From: Crocodylus rhombifer
Lineage: Eukaryota; Chordata; Crocodylia; Crocodylidae
Assembly (NCBI GenBank): GCA_038503035.1
Contig: JAVSML010020433.1
Location: 248,001-312,000, forward strand
DNA: 64,000 nucleotides
Direction: 5' to 3'
The notes beneath the pieces are model-generated. The model saw nothing but the letters and a program-made list of their open reading frames with translations, had not been told where the DNA came from and made no database searches. Positions within the stretch are counted from its first letter, which is position 1. Every line of letters starts with the position of its first letter. Of the stretch, positions 36,871 through 48,143 are shown one piece after another. The position numbers and the translations under genes were made by a program.

Positions 36871-37529
36871 ATCTACCTAAAACCTGCCAGGGGACTCGCC
36901 GTGCTGCTGCGGCTGGGGTGGGAAGAAAGAAAAGGCTCAAAAGAAAACAGCAAGCCTGCTTTATGAGATAGGAAGTGTCAAACAGGAAAATGAAAGCACT
37001 TCAGGGACTGCAATAACAAACCTCATTTCTTCATAAACCCTCTGGCTGCAGTCTGCTCAATGGGCCTGCAATTAGATTTTACCATATTTTAAAGCTTTTC
37101 CGGGGTGGAGGGTGAGCAATCCCTGATCAATCTGCCAGTCTTCGACCAGAGTACAAGTACTCTGTGTCCTGGTCTACAGAAGAGACAATTGCAGTGGAAG
37201 CGCATGTGGCCTTAACTTCCAAGTTTAAATAACTATTTAGGCACAATCTAATGAATTACAATGGTGGGGGCAACCTTTAAAAAAGGCATGCCACAAATTA
37301 GTCCAGCACCTCCCCAGAGTGCCACTTGGATCCACTGCCATTACCTGATCTGTTGCTCAGCTTTCTGTTCCCAGAATTATCTGCTGCAGTGCTGCCTGTC
37401 CCCTCCCGGATCTGCTGCATGCCACACAGGCTGCTTATGCCATTTGGCACTCAGGCTGCAGCTTGGCCACCCTGGAAGATGGGTGTGCCCAGGAGACAGG
37501 AGTGACCAGCAGATATGACCACATTGCTG

Positions 37530-37625
37530 TTCTGTGCCTCACTTTCCTCCTCTGTAAAAGGAGTAGAATATTATGGGCTACCTCATGGTGGGGGGAGGGA
37601 AGATGGGTAGAAGGATTAAATCCAT
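37530..37625 (+). repeat. MIR (CORE-SINE) 3' part
   Basis: TGTGCCTCACTTTCCTCCTC, then TGTAAAAGGAGTAGAATATT, CTACCTCATGGTGG and GGATTAAAT follow the MIR consensus order. The tRNA-like head is absent. Confidence 0.7.
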
Positions 37626-37665
37626 AGTAAAAGGGGATATTGCACATTTAAACTGAAACTGAATA

Positions 37666-38007
37666 CAGGCATACCTCGGAGATATTGCGGGTTCGGTTCC
37701 AGACCACCACAATAAAGTGAATATCGCAATAAAGCGAGTCACTCAAATTTTTTAGTTTCCCAGTGCATATAAAAGTTATGTTTACACTATACTGTAGTCT
37801 ATTAAGTGTGCAATAGCATTATGTCTAAAAAAAACCAATGTACAGACCTTAATTAAAAAATACTTTATTGCTAAAAAATGCTAACCGATGGAAAAATGGC
37901 GCCGATAGACTTGCTCGACGCAGGGTTGCCACAAACCTTCAATCTGTAAAAAACGCAATATCTGCGAAGCACAATAAAGCGAAGCACAATAAAACGAGGT
38001 ATGCCTG
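37666..38007. mobile_element. Tigger1-like mariner/pogo MITE (342 bp)
   Basis: It starts CAGGCATACCTCGGAGATAT and ends AACGAGGTATGCCTG, good terminal inverted repeats, flanked on both sides by TA (37664-37665 and 38008-38009), the target duplication of Tc1/mariner elements. Both subterminal regions match the ends of mammalian Tigger1 as I remember them, including CAATAAAGCGAGTCAC on one side and TGGCGCCGATAGACTTGCTC on the other. The transposase gene is missing: the two ends join near 37887, so this is an internal-deletion derivative that would need transposase in trans. Confidence 0.9.
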
Positions 38008-38267
38008 TATTTACAAATAAATAAAATAACAGATTCTAAGTTATAAAGAATTTTTGCTGCAATTTTTTTAGCTTGTCAATTAAAATAGCCTGAATTAACA
38101 TGAAACTGGGAAAAATCCCAGCTGTTTTGTAACCCAAGGACTCCAGCACTCTGCTAAGGGGCAAGAATCAGAGAGGGGAAGACTAGCAAAGAGGCAGAAT
38201 CCAAGGCTCGGTTTCCATCAGCCAAGCTGAGTATAATACAGTGAATCAATATACTACCAAAGAGTTT

Positions 38268-38330
38268 GATCCAAATTCCAATAGAGTTAGTGGAAGTTTG
38301 ACTTCAACTGGAGCTGAATAAGGCCACAGA
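38268..38330 (+). repeat. old amniote repeat with GAAGT/ACTTC core
   Basis: GATCCAAATTCCAATAGAGT, then GGAAGTTTGACTTCAACTGG, matches the same palindromic family as 36812-36870 (GATCCAAAGCCCATTGAAG-type) at low identity. Confidence 0.4.
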
Positions 38331-41300
38331 GGATGGAAAGTGAATAAGGCGCCTTATTCTTTACTTCCTTGTACTTTGTGTCCTAATTCATACATGTGCA
38401 AATTGGATGAAAGCCTTTTAGTTGCCACTGTAATTGGAATATGCTTTGCATTCCCTTTGCAACAGTGCCATTAACGGTACAAGAAAGGAGGCAATAGTGA
38501 ATCAGAGCCATTTTATCCATCTAGGTACTAATATGATCTTTATTGCCAGAGGAGCTGAGTGCATCTGTGTGACAGCCCTTTCCACTAGTCAAAATTGAAA
38601 ACAGTAGGCCCGCTTGTGCCTTCTAAGTTCAGATCAGGGCAGATGGCACAGTGCTTCAAACTGGGATCCTTCTTGCTTCCTGGGAACATTAATAATGGGA
38701 TCAGAGAAACAAAAAGACAGAGAGAATAAAATCTGTAGCTATCACCTGACAATTTCAAGTGAAAAGCTATGTGGAATTTCTCTGGTATTTTACCAGATAC
38801 AGTATTTGTCACCATTTCTGTCCTGAATTGTTTTGGCACAACCCAGTAGTCCTGCCATCATATCCAACCCCAGATTTGGTGATAGTTACCTTTATATTTG
38901 TGCATTTTGTATTTTTGTGTGTGTGTGAAGTGCTTTCAGGGTCCTGTGCTGTGCTACACCCAAATAGATAACATTACTAGTACTGGAGGTGTGTAGCTAA
39001 ACATTAGTCTTAAGGAAGTCCCGGGTTAGATGAGAACTTCTGATTCCCTGGCTTTTTGGAGAGCATGTGCAAGGTGCTTTGTTCCTTTCACTAGTTCCTT
39101 GGGAAATTGTACATTTTTCACAGAATTTTTATGGCTCCCTGTAACAGACTCTGCATTGACTCTGAGAACTCATAAGCAGCCCCAATAGCAGAATGAGGAC
39201 ACAGCCCATGAATTGAAAGGGAGAGAGCAAGCTCCTCCTATGTGCTAGCTGCAGCCAAAGCAACGGCTTTACCAGACTGTTAAACAAGCCATTGCCATAT
39301 TGTCACCACTCTTAGCAGAAAGCTGCATTTCATTTGCTGAAGCCTGGGGCGGCAGGAAGCTCCAAGGACAAAACAGCTATTGGACTTCTAAACAGAACTA
39401 GATGCCCTTCACAATCACCATGAAGGTCTCAATGGCACTTGCTGTCTTTGGGTCCAGAGCACACCATGTCCTTTGACAGGGAACTGGAATGTCTTCTACC
39501 TGTGGCATTGTCCCATGACCTCATTTTACAACAAGTGACCCTCATGGGTTCACAATGCCACTAGCTGCCTTCTCACAAATAGAGGCATAGACATGTCTTA
39601 AAACCTTCCACCAGTTCCCTTGTCACTTCAGGAGAGTGTAAGGGGGCTACGAAGGGAGCGGAATTGCTCCTTGGAGTCATCTGACATAGAGATTTCCCAT
39701 CCAGAACTACATAAAAGGTTTATGCCAACCTCCATTGCAGCTCTGGCAGAGGGTAGAGGCTGGCAGAGGATAGCCACAGTGTACTGCAGTACAGTCTAAC
39801 TTTGAGCAGCTCAAAAAGCTGGTCTTCAACTGCCGCCAGGCTGCAGAAGTAATAAAGGTGACACAGAGCCCAGCAGCAGCCCTGAATCTAGGGTTGTGCT
39901 CATAAAATGTGGAAGGATAGTTTAGAAGATTCAGCAGACTTGCCCACTTCAGAGCTAAACTCAGCCTAAAAATAAGGGAACGGCTCCACTGACAGGGCTG
40001 AAGTCCTCCTCCCATGGACTTTGCCCCCTGTTCTCATCTATTGCCTCTTTGACCTGTAATGCAGTTTCATCACTCCTGGTGTAAGAGCCTTCTCCTTTGC
40101 AACACCTGCCATGGAGTGGACATGTACTCCCTTGCAGAGCCTGGAGGCCTAGAGACAGGGCAGAAACACCATTAGATTTTCAAGTCTCTTGGGCACTTCT
40201 GAATGTCTTAGCAGCACCATGTAGGTTAGGTTGCTCTCTTTCTGTGATGCGGGGCTTGATTGTCAGATGGTGTCAATCCAGCCTATTCCTCTGAAGCCAG
40301 TGGAGCTGAGCTGATTGATGTGAGTTGAGATTTGGCCCACTGCATGAAACTTGGCCCACATCTCAGGCCAGATAGACAAGGCTTCCTTGGTTATCAAATC
40401 TGACCCCAGGTGTCTGCTTTCCCCATCCTGCCCTTTCCCAGGAGGTCAGCAAAGGGGAGAGGCAAAGTTAAATCATCTCCTCCCACCGTGCACTAAAATG
40501 TGACAAGTGAATGAATGTGCTGGGGCATAAGGCTCAGACAAACATCTGTAAAGTTGGGAATAAAAACTGGCCCAAGTTTTAAGGTCGTGGTATATGAGGC
40601 AGTGGATGATTTCAGTATGAAATGCTGCAGACAAACCACCCTTTACTGCTTATTTCCACCCCAATCTTGGCTCCATTCATTTCATCTGAGACTCTGTTCT
40701 ATTTTTGGAAGCTTTAAAAATACCCAGGGAGTTGCCAGCCACTTTTATTCAGATACAAGGACGTTATAGATTGAAGACATTAAAAACAGTGAGTGGCTTC
40801 TGCTCAGCTTTAAGGGGCTTCCAGGTAAAGAGCAGGCCCCAAGCCATGGAAGAAGCTGCCCAAATGGTTATTCTGGTCATAACTGGGTGGTAAGAGAGAC
40901 CAGACAGAGTAACAGAGCCATATACAAAATGCAGCTATGAGAGCAGGAATGCCCCCTCCTTCTGCTGTTCAACATAAATACATATCACACAGATGTTTGC
41001 TAACCACATATATGCGATAGAGGAAATGATCAATTTTTTCTAGCCTCCTGTGACATAATCATCACTTGGGTATCTGAGAAGTTAAAATGGAGCAGCAAGG
41101 GGCACAGTAAAGAACACATGGACCACACTGGTGAGTGGATTACAATAAAATGGGTGGACAGACTGATATCGCCAGTTATTCTCAGTTGGCTTTTAGAGGG
41201 ATTCTCTGATTCCTAACACAGAGCACAGACTTCCGCCTTCAAAGCAAAACTACAGTTTCTTTTTCTTTGGTCTCACAAGAGAATCTCCCTTTGAAGTGGG

Positions 41301-42285
41301 GGGCGGTGTGGAGAATCCCCTGCACTTACATAAAAGGAGAAAACAAGCTCCCAAGTCAGAAAGAATTTCGCAAAGCCCCAAAATCTATTCACCCTGGCTC
41401 CCAAAATTCAGGATGTCCCAAGAGTCCTCCTCCTGCTGCACTTCACTGCCTTCCAGGAGCACAGGGGATTAATTAGCTGGTGTCTGGAAAGAACTTTGAG
41501 CAATAAAAACTCTCCTGGGCAATTCTCTCTCTCATAAAACCCCGATTTCTCAAGACACCAAAGCCCCTGACAGTGAAAGGATAATGTTCAGCTAATGATG
41601 ATCATTATGCAAAACTAATGAATCAGAAGGATAATGGGAGCTGTCTTGAGACACCATCCTTGATCCATGGGGACAGTGTTTTGCTCCTCATAGGATTGGG
41701 CCCTGAAGTGTATCCTCCCCCCACTCCTGATGATCCCAGCTATTCTATTCCTAATGGATCTTGTGAATTAGCTGGTTTCAGCACTATCAAGGCTGGGCTA
41801 TTGAAAAAAAGAGCGGGGAGGGAGGAGCTGTGAATAACACTGGCTGTGGTCAAGCAGGGAGTGTTTCTGGGCTCCAGTCCACAGTGCCAAAGCCATTATG
41901 AGTTTTGCTATAAAGCAGGGATCCATTTACAAATGCATTGGGGAAGGATATGAACGAAGGAATCAGTAGTTGCAACAAGCAGTCTGTTATCTAAACACTT
42001 TTCTTCCAAAACCAGAAGGTTTCCTGGGTTCTTTTTAGGGCTGTGCTGTTTGGTGCCTTTCCTGTGCCTCCCCATGCAAAAGCTAAAGACTTTAAAGAAG
42101 GCAGTACAGGTCCATCAGGCAGCAGGGAGAGGAAATGTCTCCCTGGCTTCTGCTAGTAATGACCTGCCATTTTACACCTGTGCTCAATGACTGTGAAGCT
42201 AAGGGAAGGTTTCAGCAACATTTTGAGGTATCTCATTCAGCCTGAACCTCAGCAAGCCTGGATGTAATTGTAACCCAGGCGGTAC
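38331..42285. other. intergenic, no gene recognised
   Basis: Nearly 4 kb with no clear repeat and no exon. ORFs are all under about 105 codons and unlike any family I know. Octamer-like and homeobox-like motif clusters at 38436-38454 and 41580-41625 are noted as findings. Confidence 0.5.
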
Positions 42286-42721
42286 TCCAAGAGGTACCCC
42301 CTCTCCAATTGAAGGGATCAAAGCAGGTGTACAAGCGCTGTGGGAGGTATAGGGACTCTCCTCCCCCTATAGAGCAGAGCCAGACCACCAATGGGGACTT
42401 AACCATATACCTTTTAATGAGGGAACAATACTGGGAACATAACAGGCATAAATAAGAGGGTATAGTGGACACTACAATGCCCCAAGAGGGCAGGATTCAA
42501 CAAAGGTTAGACACTTACAATCATTGACAAAAGACAGGGTTAACAAAATATAAAACACAAACAGCAAAGCAAACAATACTGGTAGGTGAAATATAAAAAA
42601 GGCACAAAATGTCAAATGACAAGGAAATATAGGGCCTAGGTACCCGGAGGGGGAGAAAACACAATGGCCCCTTTTCAATGCAAGAAGATATGCTTCTTGT
42701 TAGCTCACTCACCCCAAGTCA

Positions 42722-42786
42722 TCTCAGTGAGGACTTGAACTTAGATCTCCCATGTGGTAAGCAGCAACACTACCATATAGCCACCA
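42722..42786 (-). repeat. tRNA-derived SINE head
   Basis: On the minus strand TGGCTATATGGTAGTG (42768-42783) resembles an A box and AGTTCAAGTCC (42731-42741) a B box, at tRNA-like spacing. The cloverleaf is incomplete and there is no CCA-proximal stem match, so it is taken as the promoter part of a SINE rather than a tRNA gene. Confidence 0.5.
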
Positions 42787-43210
42787 CTGCTGGCACTACT
42801 CCAGCCTGCTAGGGGTCTTGACCTTCCTGGAGCCCCAGCCTCACACTGACCTGCCTGGCCTCTGACTGGAGGAGCTGGAAGCAGCGCTGCGAACCCCTCA
42901 GGTCATTGCTCAGATCCTCGCAGGAGCTGGGGAGCCTCTCCTGCTGGCTGCAGCCTCTCCCAGGGGATCCTAGAGCCCAGTGGGGGAGCCTCTCCTGCCA
43001 GCTGCATGCCACACTGCTGAGGGTCCCACTGCTGCTTGCAGGTCCTGCTCCTTCAGGCTCTTCTGGAGCAACTGCTCCCACCCCCCTGGCTCAGCTCTTT
43101 GAAGCTCCTTCCTTGTTGTCCCTCCTGAGTCAGCCAGGCTGTCCCTTTTATCCCCCTCCAGGTGACCCACGGGGCCAATCAGAGGACATGGAGAGTGAGT
43201 CTCTGGGGCC

Positions 43211-43364
43211 AGATTGGTGAGGAAAGGGAATCCCAAGTCCTCCAATCATCTTTTACCCCTTCAAAACCCCTGGGCCAAATCATTACTAGATCGGTGAGGA
43301 AAGGGAATCCCAAGTCCTCCAATCATCTTTTGCCCTTTGAAAACCCCTGGGCTAAGTCACTGCC
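43211..43364 (+). repeat. 77-bp tandem duplication, two copies
   Basis: The unit starting AGATYGGTGAGGAAAGGGAA occurs at 43211 and again at 43288. The copies share long identical blocks such as CCCAAGTCCTCCAATCATCT and AAAACCCCTGGGC and differ at a few sites. Confidence 0.9.
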
Positions 43365-43470
43365 AGCTAGCCCATCACATAATGAAGGCTGCTTTCTGGC
43401 CTGATCAACATGTTTTGGGTCCACCCAAATGCAACAGTGCTCCTCACTAAGGTAGCTGCATCTCAGGGAT

Positions 43471-45307
43471 GAACAACAAACAGCTCTATTCTCCCTTCTG
43501 TTTCCTGGTACCAAAGAGAGCAAATAATGATAAGAAGGAACAAAGATGCCCTGAAAGCAGTGGAGAGTGCTGACTCCATGGCTTGCTGTCCCCTATCCAA
43601 GCAGCTGTGAATCTGTAGCGTAAGACTCCATTAACAGATCAGCAGCCCTTCCCATGGCATGGACACCCTTCAACGGATTCTGAACACAGCAGAATGTAGC
43701 AATCCTTGGTTCGTGTCATTTTTAAAAGGGACTTGCTAGTTCACCAAGAAAGCACCACCTGGGCCCTAACAGCCACAGGGAAATCTCCACAAGAGGGCTG
43801 ACACAGTACTCTCCTCCTGATAGCCCCTCATTGGCTAAGTACAGTAGTCAAAAAGCCTGAGGCTGAATTGATTCAGTCTTTGTAGGTTAGTCTAAGCTGC
43901 AAAGATTGAACCAACAAGCAAGTGAACAAACATTCATTTTTGATTCAGGAAGTGCAGTCACATGCCTGCAGTGGCCCAAGCCAGCCAAGGGGCACTAGAG
44001 CATGGCTTTCTGGGATGTAGCCAGCATGCGCTGTGTGTTCACTTCCTCTTCCTGCTGCCCCCAAAGTCTCTGGGATTTGCAGTCCAGACTCAGAGTAACA
44101 GGATTCTGCAGGGTTGTTCATCAATTCCTCTTCCTACTTCCAGGTGCCTCTGAGATTTGTAGACCACAGTCGCAGCCAGCATTAAGTAAGTAGGACATGG
44201 CAGCTCCATACTCAGGGGAAGTTTAACCCCAGAGCCCAGGATTGGTTTGCCTGGGGCAACGGGGGGAGGCAGTGAGGCAGCCTTCACCACTCCATCTAGG
44301 GAGCAGAGGGGCAGGGCCAGACCTGTTCTCTGGAGGAGACAGCACATCAAAGCCCAACGCATGCTGGGAGATTCTGATTTAACTTAAACCACGAAGGGGT
44401 ATGGGTCATAAGTTTCATAAACCAGTTTGACTTGAATCAGTAAAGTCTGATACTACATTCAAGCAGGTTTATCTGCCAGTTTCAGCCATTTTGAAATTGG
44501 TTTATGTGCACTGAACTTCTATTCTGTTACAGGTTTAAACCAGTTTCTAATCACTTAAACAACTTTATGTGTAACTTCTGTTACCACACCAGAGAGGATG
44601 AACCACTGGATCCACTTGCCGATTAGCTGGCACACTGTGATGATTATAAGATACTTCCCCTCCACATTCCCTTATGAGCCTTAGAGCGGCCAAACCGACT
44701 CATTCCAAATTCATGAAACTGGCTCCAAAATTCATAACATGGGCTTAAAAGTCACAAGACTTTTGTAAAAGAGAAAGTGATGACGTTGGGAGGGAGGGCA
44801 GGGTTTGGAGCTCTAGGTAACATCCACATTGTTTCCCAGTTTTTCTTTAGAGTAACATAGGTTGTAAACATACTTGTTAGAAGAAACTATACCAGCTGAG
44901 ATTCTCTCACAACCACATCATTCTAGAGTCTGTGGCCTAAAGAGAGGCAGCAAATTTTGTGAGACTCATGATTAAAATGTGTGGATTGACAATACTGCAC
45001 TGTTTTGACTCAGTAGGGGGCCAAGTTCTGTCCTGGGATAACTCCAAAGACATAATAGTGGAGACTTTGGCTCATGTTTTTGCATGTGGTTAAATAACTG
45101 TTTCTTGGCAAGAGAGAGTCTGATGTTAAGGACTCTGTGTTATCCTATATTTGAGACTCCCGTTAAGGACTGGATCTATAGCTTTTCTATTAGCAAGCAC
45201 TCCAAAAATCAGGAGTTCCAGGTCCCTTGAAATCAAGGGAATCTTTTACAAAAAGTGAGACCAAAAAGGATTGGTTTGGGATCCATGTGACTTTTGTACC
45301 TTTTAAG
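43471..45307. other. intergenic, no gene recognised
   Basis: Ordinary sequence. I saw only chance ORFs and no transposon ends. Around 44400-44560 a few AAACCAGTTT-like motifs recur in both orientations, which may be the remains of an old repeat. Confidence 0.45.
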
Positions 45308-45501
45308 AGTCCCGGGGGTGGGCAAAATGTGGCCCGCAGGCCAGATGCAGCCTGTCAGGCCATTCTATCCAGCTCATGGGGTCACTAAAAATTTTAGAAA
45401 GTTAATATTTATCTGCCCCTGGCTGCCTGTCAAGCAGCCCTCAATGCCTTGCCAAAAAACTCGGTAAGCAGCCCTCTGCTCAAAATAATTGCCCACCCCT
45501 G
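45308..45501. mobile_element. non-autonomous hAT element, GGGGTGGGCAAA family
   Basis: The left end, GGGGGTGGGCAAAATG, and the right end, AATAATTGCCCACCCCTG, form terminal inverted repeats. Subterminal CCCGCAGGCCAGATGCAGCC and AAGCAGCCCTC motifs are family features. Flanks CTTTTAAG (45300-45307) and GTTTAAAG (45502-45509) agree at 6 of 8 positions and may be the target duplication. No ORF. A related 5' end is at 7780. Confidence 0.8.
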
Positions 45502-45509
45502 GTTTAAAG

Positions 45510-46647
45510 TCTATCTCCATAACAATGTGGTAGCAAGTTATAGGTTTTTTTGTAAATAAGTGCTAGGATTCACATGACTCCAGGAGCTGGAGCTTTAAGA
45601 GACTTCGAGAATCACAGATCACAAGAGCTGGGAACTTTGGCTCCAATGCCCAGAGAAGGAAAGAAGTTTTCCATTGACTCATACAGAAGGTAGATCAAGG
45701 TCTAAAAAAGGTGAACTTTGTTGGGTTTGCCCTGGACTGCTGGGGACAGCTTTGCCTCCCTTGGCTGAAGTTACCTATAAAGAGAAGAGTACCTCCTTAC
45801 TTGGTGGTGTACTTCGTATGTATTTACCCCAGCGCAGCTGGAACAGTGCAACCCACCAGCAGAGAATGCCACAGCATGGGGGTTTACCCCACCACACAGC
45901 AGTGCTGTCCACTGAGCCTGAGGGTTTAGACTGCCTTGACTACACTGGTATAAAAATCCCTAACACAGTGAAACCATTAGTAAAACATACCTTTGAGGGC
46001 TCTTTATTTGGCTGCGATTAGGAAAAATCAACAGCGGGGAGAGCAAAACTCACAGCCCATTATTCCTTTGTTTGTGTACTCTTATTCAGCCCTGTACTGT
46101 TGTGTTTGCTATAGATTATTCTGTAATCTGCAATGATCTATTATGTAGATAACATACTGAAGCATAAGGGGCTACCCCACGGCACTCAAAGGCAAGATAA
46201 GAAAGCCAGATAGTTGCCAGTTTTCCCAGGAGAGATTTATATAGTTACCAGCTTTGATCAATGAGGCAAAGAAGAGCTGTATGTTGAAGGTAAATCACCT
46301 TCTTTCCAGGGCAGCTACCTGAAAGAAATGGACTTCCAGCTCCCATTCATAGGTATTTGTTAAGCGTATCTCAATCTAATTCAAGCTCAGACTGCTTGAA
46401 AAGTTAAAAAACAGCAGGGAGTCACAAAAGAAGTGGGTGGCTGAGATCTCTCACCTGGATGTAAGGTAAGATAAAGAGAGGTTCTACCAGATGCCAGAGT
46501 TGCAGAGGTAAGACTGTGCAAAGGGATTGAGAGAAAACCAGTGCAAGATAGGTAAGAAACTGGAGTGAGAGAAGGTGCTTACCGGAGGTACGGAAAGCTG
46601 GTAAATGGGAGACGGATGAAAAGCTGAAACTGCAGCTCATCTGACTT
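45510..46647. other. intergenic, no gene recognised
   Basis: Chance ORFs only, up to 115 codons, with no family resemblance. Confidence 0.5.
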
Positions 46648-48143
46648 TCATAGATGTTAGGGCTGGAAGGGACCTCAGAAATCATCAAGTCCAGCCCCCT
46701 GCAGGAAATCAGCTAGGGTCAAAGGATCCCAGCAAGATAGACATCCCAATGTTTCTTAAAAGAGTCCAGAGTAGGTGCTTGTACCATCTCTGGAGGCAGT
46801 CTATTCCAGGCCTTGGGGGCTCAGACAGTAAAGAAGTTTTTCCTTATGTCCAGCCTGAAACAGTCTTGGAGGAGTTTATGACTGTTTAACCTTGTCATCC
46901 CTTGGGGTGCTTTGGTGAGCAGGCATCCCCCCAGATCCTGATGTACACCCCAGATATACTTACAGGCAGCCACCAGGTCTCCCCTGAGTCTACGCTTTTC
47001 CAGGCTGAAGAGTCCCATGGCTCTCAGCCTTTCGTCATAAGGTCTGTTTTCCTGACCTCTGATCATGTGTGTGGCCCTCCTCTGGACTCTCTCAAGCTTT
47101 TCCACATCATTTTTAAATTGTGGAGCCCAGAATTGGATGCAGTACTCCAGCTGCGGCCTCACCAAGGCCGAGTAGAGCGGGAGGATGACATCCTGGGATT
47201 TTCTTGAGAAGCATCTATGGATGCAAGCCAGAGTTTTGCTCGCTTTACCAGCTGCGACATTGCATTGGTGGCTCATATTCATCTTGTGGTCAGTCATGAC
47301 CCCCAAGTCCCTTTCGGCTGTGGTGCTAGCAAGCATAGCACTGCTGAGCCTATAAGCATGCTGCATGTTTCCCCCCCGCCCCTCCCCCAAGGTGGAGTAC
47401 CTTGCATTTTTCGGTTTCGAACACCATCAGGTTTTCATCTGTCGTCTGTTCATCTGTTCTGAGCCTGTCGAGGTCGGCCTGGATCACCAGCCTATCCTCA
47501 GGTGTGGATGCTTTACCCCAAAGTTAGGTGCCATCAGTGAACTTGGCCAGTTCGCTTCTGACACCAATGTCCACATCATTAATAAAGATGCTAAAGAGTA
47601 TAGGCCCAAGGACAGAGCCTTGGGGAACCCCACTGGTCACCGTGCACCACAGTGATTTACTTCTATCAGTTACCACTCTCTGGATCTGACCTCGGAGCCA
47701 ATCCCCAGCTGTCAGACTGTGATGTAGCCAAGGCCGCAGTTGGCCAATTTTTCCATGAGGAGATCATGGGATACCAGACCAAAGGTTTTTAAAGTCAAGA
47801 TATATGATGTCAATCTCTTCTCCCTTGTCCAGGTGATAAGTCACCTGGTCATAGAAGGAGATGAGATCGGTCGAGCAAGACCTACCCGCAACAAACCCAT
47901 GATGGCTGTCCCTCAGGATGTTGCCATCAGTTAGTTCATCAAAAATGGTCTCTTTGATAATTTTTTCCAAGATCTTCCCTTGGATGGAGGTTAGGCTGAA
48001 AGGCCTGTAGTTCCCTGGACCTACTTTCCTCCCTTTCTTGAAGACAGGCACCACATTGGCCTTCTTCCAATCTTTGGGCACAACACCTGAGTGCCACGAG
48101 ATCCATGCCAGGGGCTGGCCTAAGATGCCTGCCAACTCCTTAA
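46648..48143 (-). mobile_element. CR1 LINE, 5'-truncated, about 1.5 kb
   Basis: On the minus strand this is the 3' part of a CR1 retrotransposon: the reverse transcriptase region, the C-terminal domain and a 3' UTR with the CR1 pattern (TTGAGGTCCCTTCC-like complement, GGGACCTCAGAAATCATCAA on the plus strand). It ends near ATCTATGA, matching the short terminal repeats of CR1. The endonuclease domain and 5' UTR are absent, the usual result of incomplete reverse transcription. No target duplication is expected or seen. Confidence 0.95.
46821..48135 (-). pseudogene. CR1 ORF2 remnant (reverse transcriptase), inactive
   Basis: ORF2 protein copies CR1 RNA into DNA at a nicked chromosomal site. Seen here are two open blocks joined by broken sequence. 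The first (48135-47764) carries RT palm motifs such as VPVFKKG, GNYRPFSLTSIQGKILE, HGFVAGRSCSTDL and IIYLDF, then shifts frame where a KAFD-type motif is expected. GVPQGSVLGPILF follows near 47600-47632 in a different frame. The catalytic ADD motif is replaced by FTDGT followed by a stop (about 47523-47548), so the active site is lost. The second block (47390-46821) is the C-terminal part, with ERDLGV, SALVRPQLEYCIQFWAP and ERVQRRATHMIRG, ending FRLDIRKNFFTV. The element cannot mobilise itself. Confidence 0.93.

Larger units (their letters stand above)
42286..43470. repeat. composite repeat block, possibly LTR-like
   Basis: This is a run of unusual sequence. It contains a short inverted motif (GGTACTCC...GGTACCCC) near 42290, a pyrimidine-rich right half, a 16-bp direct repeat GGGGAGCCTCTCCTGC (42929 and 42983, 54 bp apart), a tRNA-like module and a 77-bp tandem duplication. 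The combination suggests a repeat family, perhaps an LTR or satellite-derived unit, but no TG...CA ends, target duplication or internal gag/pol sequence was found. Confidence 0.35.

Noticed and set aside
42722..42786. Functional tRNA gene
   Set aside because: A- and B-box-like words are present, but the acceptor and anticodon stems do not pair well. It fits a tRNA-derived SINE head better.
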